Origin: Mesocentrotus franciscanus
Taxonomy: Eukaryota > Echinodermata > Echinoidea > Camarodonta > Strongylocentrotidae
Assembly (NCBI GenBank): GCA_037976565.1
Contig: CP137675.1
Coordinates: forward strand, 11,178,534-11,242,533
DNA length: 64,000 bases
Direction of reading: 5' to 3'
Positions within the stretch are counted from its first letter, which is position 1. Each line of letters begins with the position of its first letter. The position numbers and the translations under genes were made by a program. The notes under the pieces were generated by a model, which saw nothing but the letters and a program-made list of their open reading frames with translations, did no database searches and was not told where the DNA came from. This document shows positions 61,266-64,000 of this stretch, in pieces.

Positions 61266-61330
61266 GTAAGGAAGATATAGAAAATTATAATAAGTAGAGA
61301 AAGAGAGAGAGAGAGAGAGAGAATGGATGA
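61190..61330 (+). repeat. (GA)n microsatellites
   Basis: Two GA tracts (about 61202-61262 and 61301-61322) split by an AT-rich piece. A further tract lies at 61563-61596. Confidence 0.9.
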
Positions 61331-61779
61331 AGTAGGAAAGAAAGAGAAAGAAAGTTTCAGAACAAGAGGGGTAACATTATTGTGGGGGGAAATCATTTCC
61401 TGGAGCACACAGTGCCCCTTCTATGCTTGGCCCAAATTCTTCAAGGTTACAAATCTCTCTCCAAATCCAAGTTATTAACGTGCTCCCCAAAATAATATTC
61501 TTGTTTACAATCATCGACTCTCCCGTCGCTATAAAATAACTGTGTTGCTTGCGATAACATCAGAGAGCGAGAGAGAGAGAGAGAGAGAGAGAGAGTCCAA
61601 GAAATGATTTGAAAGAAACATATTCAAGTGAAGGAAGTCCCTGTGTCTGAAATATTCCGCAAAAAAAAAAGTGAAGTGAATAGATAAATGAAATAAAATC
61701 AATTGAGAAAAAAAACCTTTAACATCCTGTTTGATATGATAGATTTATTATTATTACCACCATTCTTTCTTACAACTAC

Positions 61780-62290
61780 CACCCCCATCACCATTATCAC
61801 AAGTTACCATCAATATCATCAATATCATCACTATCATCGCCATTATCACAATTACCGTCACTATCATCACCATTGACATACTTACCATCATCATAATCAC
61901 CAGTTACCATCACTATCATCACCATTATCCTAGTTACCATCATGATCATCAGTTACCATCACTATCATCACCATTATCCTAGTTACCATCACTATCATCA
62001 CCATTATTATAGTTACCATCATCATGATCATCAGTTACCATCATTATTATCACCATGATCACCAGTTACCATCACTATCATCATAGTTACCATCATCATG
62101 ATCACCAGTTACCATCACTATCATCACCATTATTATAGTTACCATCATCATGATCATCAGTTACCATCATTATTATCACCATGATCACCAGTTACCAGCA
62201 CTATCATCACCATTATCATAGTTACCATCATCATGACCACCAGTTACCATCACTATCATCACCATTACCATACATATAGTTACCATCATC
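61780..62290 (+). repeat. ATC/ACC minisatellite of about 30-bp units
   Basis: The phrase agttaccatcactatcatca followed by ccattat repeats with variants (catgatcatc, catgatcacc) about 15-18 times. Higher-order blocks recur, for example 61961-62080 and 62071-62190. Less regular ATC repeats run to about 62520. It lies about 430 bp from the RGM stop codon. Confidence 0.9.
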
Positions 62291-62796
62291 ATCATCATTA
62301 TTAGTAGGCCTGCAGGTCAGTGTCACTATTCACCATCAGTTATCATTGCACGCGTCGTTATTATCACAATTACCATCACCATCATTACCATTATGGTAAA
62401 GATTATCACCATAGGCACTGTCGCATCGTCATCATAATCACTCACCATGAGCTCATTTACTAATCACTAATATCATGATCAGTATCATTTTCATCATCAT
62501 CATCACCATCACAACTATTGTCTCCATGCTATTGAATAGAACCCAGAAAACAAGGTTATAAAAACAAGAACTCGTGAATTTAAAGTTTTAACTTTGTCAC
62601 ATATTTTAATTCCATTTTTTGCAAAGCCATGTCAGCAAATATACCCTGAGCAATTCATAACTGCTGTCTGTCATTTTCCTCCATACAAAGTAACATCTTC
62701 TCTCTTTTTTGTCATACTTTCGAATTTGGTATATTTAAGTTTGGTACATTCTGTTTACTTTCATGTTCTGAACTGATAATGAGTATTCCAAATATC

Positions 62797-62802
62797 TTTA
62801 TT
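62797..62802 (-). terminator. candidate RGM poly(A) signal
   Basis: TTTATT on the plus strand reads AATAAA on the minus strand, about 150 bases after the RGM stop codon. This would give a short 3' UTR ending just beside the ATC/ACC minisatellite. Confidence 0.5.
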
Positions 62803-62954
62803 AAATTGTATGTACAGCATTTGCTCAGGATGTTTTGAATTATATAATAGATTTCAATACAAGTTAATATAATATATTTTTTACAAAATAATATACAAAA
62901 TAATATAGGATTTGGGGGAAGGGGGGCTTACAAAAACTGGGGTGGGGTGGGGTG

Positions 62955-63668
62955 TCACCGTTGAATATGACACCAAGAAGACATATAACTACTGATGAGT
63001 ATTGAGAATAGTACCATTGCTAGGTTGAACTGTAAGTGATGAAATAAATAAGTTCTTGGTGGCGCTCCACCATCAATGTCCCTGTATCCTGGGAAGGATG
63101 CATTTTCAAACACACTAGTCCTGTTTTTGAACAGAAAGGAAGCATTCGGATGAAGACGATTCACGTCGGTGAGGGCGCTCTTCGCGGCTTGTGTAAAGTT
63201 CGCGTCGCCTGTTGTGAGGAGGTCAAAGACGCACGAATCTAAATATTCGTCGTAGATTTTGGCTTTTCTGCATTTGGCAATGGCGTCGATACGAAGCTCT
63301 TTGTAGTTGCGATCTGCGCGCGTCGTTTGGCTCAAGAATGTGGCGTAGTCGATCTGTTCCGAGACCGGACAACCCCGGACGCAGAGCTGCATGTCTTCTG
63401 CGCCCTGGTACTGGATCAGCTCCTCAGGCATGCGGACGGCGAAGGTGATGTAACGGCCGACTTGGCGGATGACGATCAACGTCGCGATGTATCTGATGTG
63501 AATCTCAACGTGTTCACCAGGGATGACTTCGATGATGACGACGCCTTCCTCCCGACCGCTTGTGATTGTCCCGTCGTCGAAGGTTGTGGGGAGGTTTCCA
63601 GCGGTGGCCTGGTAAAGTTTCCGCTGTGCGCATTCACCGTCCCGAAAGGGCTTGATGATAACAGTCAA
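62955..63668 (-). CDS. RGM: repulsive guidance molecule (RGM), C-terminal exon
   Basis: RGM proteins are GPI-anchored cell-surface ligands of neogenin and co-receptors for BMPs. On the minus strand the exon follows the acceptor tttctgcag (complement of 63669-63677) and encodes about 238 residues to the stop at 62955-62957. Residues 68-83 read RQVGRYITFAVRMPEE. CVRGC is at 96-100, further cysteines at 133 and 146, and FDLLTTGDANFT at 148-159. All are hallmarks of the RGM C-terminal domain. Sequons are at N157, N175, N182 and N189. A hydrophobic tail at about 213-232 follows a small-residue stretch (DGGAPP), as expected for a GPI signal. The signal peptide, RGM_N domain and the GDPH autocleavage site must lie in exons beyond 64000. 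The TTG at 63668 is an internal codon, not a start. Orientation is tail-to-tail with CHD1. Confidence 0.95.
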   Translation of the reverse strand: MTVIIKPFRDGECAQRKLYQATAGNLPTTFDDGTITSGREEGVVIIEVIPGEHVEIHIRYIATLIVIRQVGRYITFAVRMPEELIQYQGAEDMQLCVRGCPVSEQIDYATFLSQTTRADRNYKELRIDAIAKCRKAKIYDEYLDSCVFDLLTTGDANFTQAAKSALTDVNRLHPNASFLFKNRTSVFENASFPGYRDIDGGAPPRTYLFHHLQFNLAMVLFSILISSYMSSWCHIQR

Positions 63669-64000
63669 CTGCAGAAACGAAAAAGAAGGGAAATTAACGT
63701 TAGATTATTAAAGGAAGCAAAAGCATTTTGAATACGTATGAATTCCCAGACGCTTGGCCTCATCGCCTTGACCGGTTCATTCGGTGTAAAACCATTGACA
63801 ACCCAGCGTGAAGGTCAATGTGATTAGAACGTTATGCTCAAACCGAAATCCAAGCAGGAGAGGTTTACTTTTCAGATGGAATGGCGGGTGAGGCAGGCTT
63901 ACAATAGAACTTCCGCCCTCTGTCAATAAGAAGCGAAATAATGTACATTTAACAGCATATCTGCGGGGGATTCATGGAAAAGATGAAATTCAAACGTGTA
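63669..64000 (-). other. RGM intron, continues beyond window
   Basis: Upstream of the RGM acceptor there is a pyrimidine-rich tract on the minus strand (ccttctttttcgtttctgcag) and then sequence with no coding match. The preceding RGM exon is not in the window. Confidence 0.7.

Noticed and set aside
61780..62290. CRISPR-like array (regularly spaced repeats)
   Set aside because: The repeats are contiguous ATC/ACC minisatellite units with no unique spacers, in an animal genome.
63327..63731. 134-codon plus-strand ORF across the RGM exon
   Set aside because: Antisense shadow of the well-conserved RGM coding sequence.

Overview
The window is from an animal nuclear genome: AT-rich non-coding DNA, phase-consistent GT-AG introns of 0.3-5 kb, many short inverted-repeat transposons with TTAA targets, tRNA-derived SINE and LINE debris, and long CT, ATT and ATC microsatellites. 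One undivided CHD1/2-type gene and one RGM-type gene, with protein divergence about equal to that between phyla, suggest an invertebrate deuterostome, most likely an echinoderm. That placement is inference; no taxon marker was read.

Layout. 1-714: intron DNA with a MITE copy. 715-35433 (+): 28 coding exons of CHD1, from chromodomain 2 through the Snf2 helicase, the SANT-SLIDE DNA-binding region, a lysine/glutamate-rich AT-hook segment, the CHCT domain and a basic H/R/D/G-rich tail. The first chromodomain lies upstream of the window. 35434 to about 39350: 3' flank or 3' UTR with candidate poly(A) signals. About 39350-62790: intergenic, rich in transposons, with a 4.8-kb foldback element, a tRNA-Ser(AGA) gene, a 1.1-kb Mutator-like TIR element with 9-bp target duplications, several hairpins and an ATC/ACC minisatellite. 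62955-63668 (-): the C-terminal exon of a repulsive guidance molecule (RGM) gene, GPI-anchored and oriented tail-to-tail with CHD1.

The two protein genes act in unrelated processes (nuclear chromatin remodelling; cell-surface neogenin/BMP co-receptor signalling). Their convergent adjacency matches the vertebrate pairs CHD2-RGMA and CHD1-RGMB, so it looks like ancestral microsynteny retained here in single copy. The CHD1 reading frame is intact except at four points, each fitting loss of one base in a short homopolymer. This pattern points to consensus errors rather than a pseudogene, but it must be checked. No CRISPR array, operon or prokaryote-type system is present. The notable structure is genomic: gene-order conservation, splice-site oddities, a decayed duplicated exon, and a dense set of non-autonomous transposons with readable target-site duplications.
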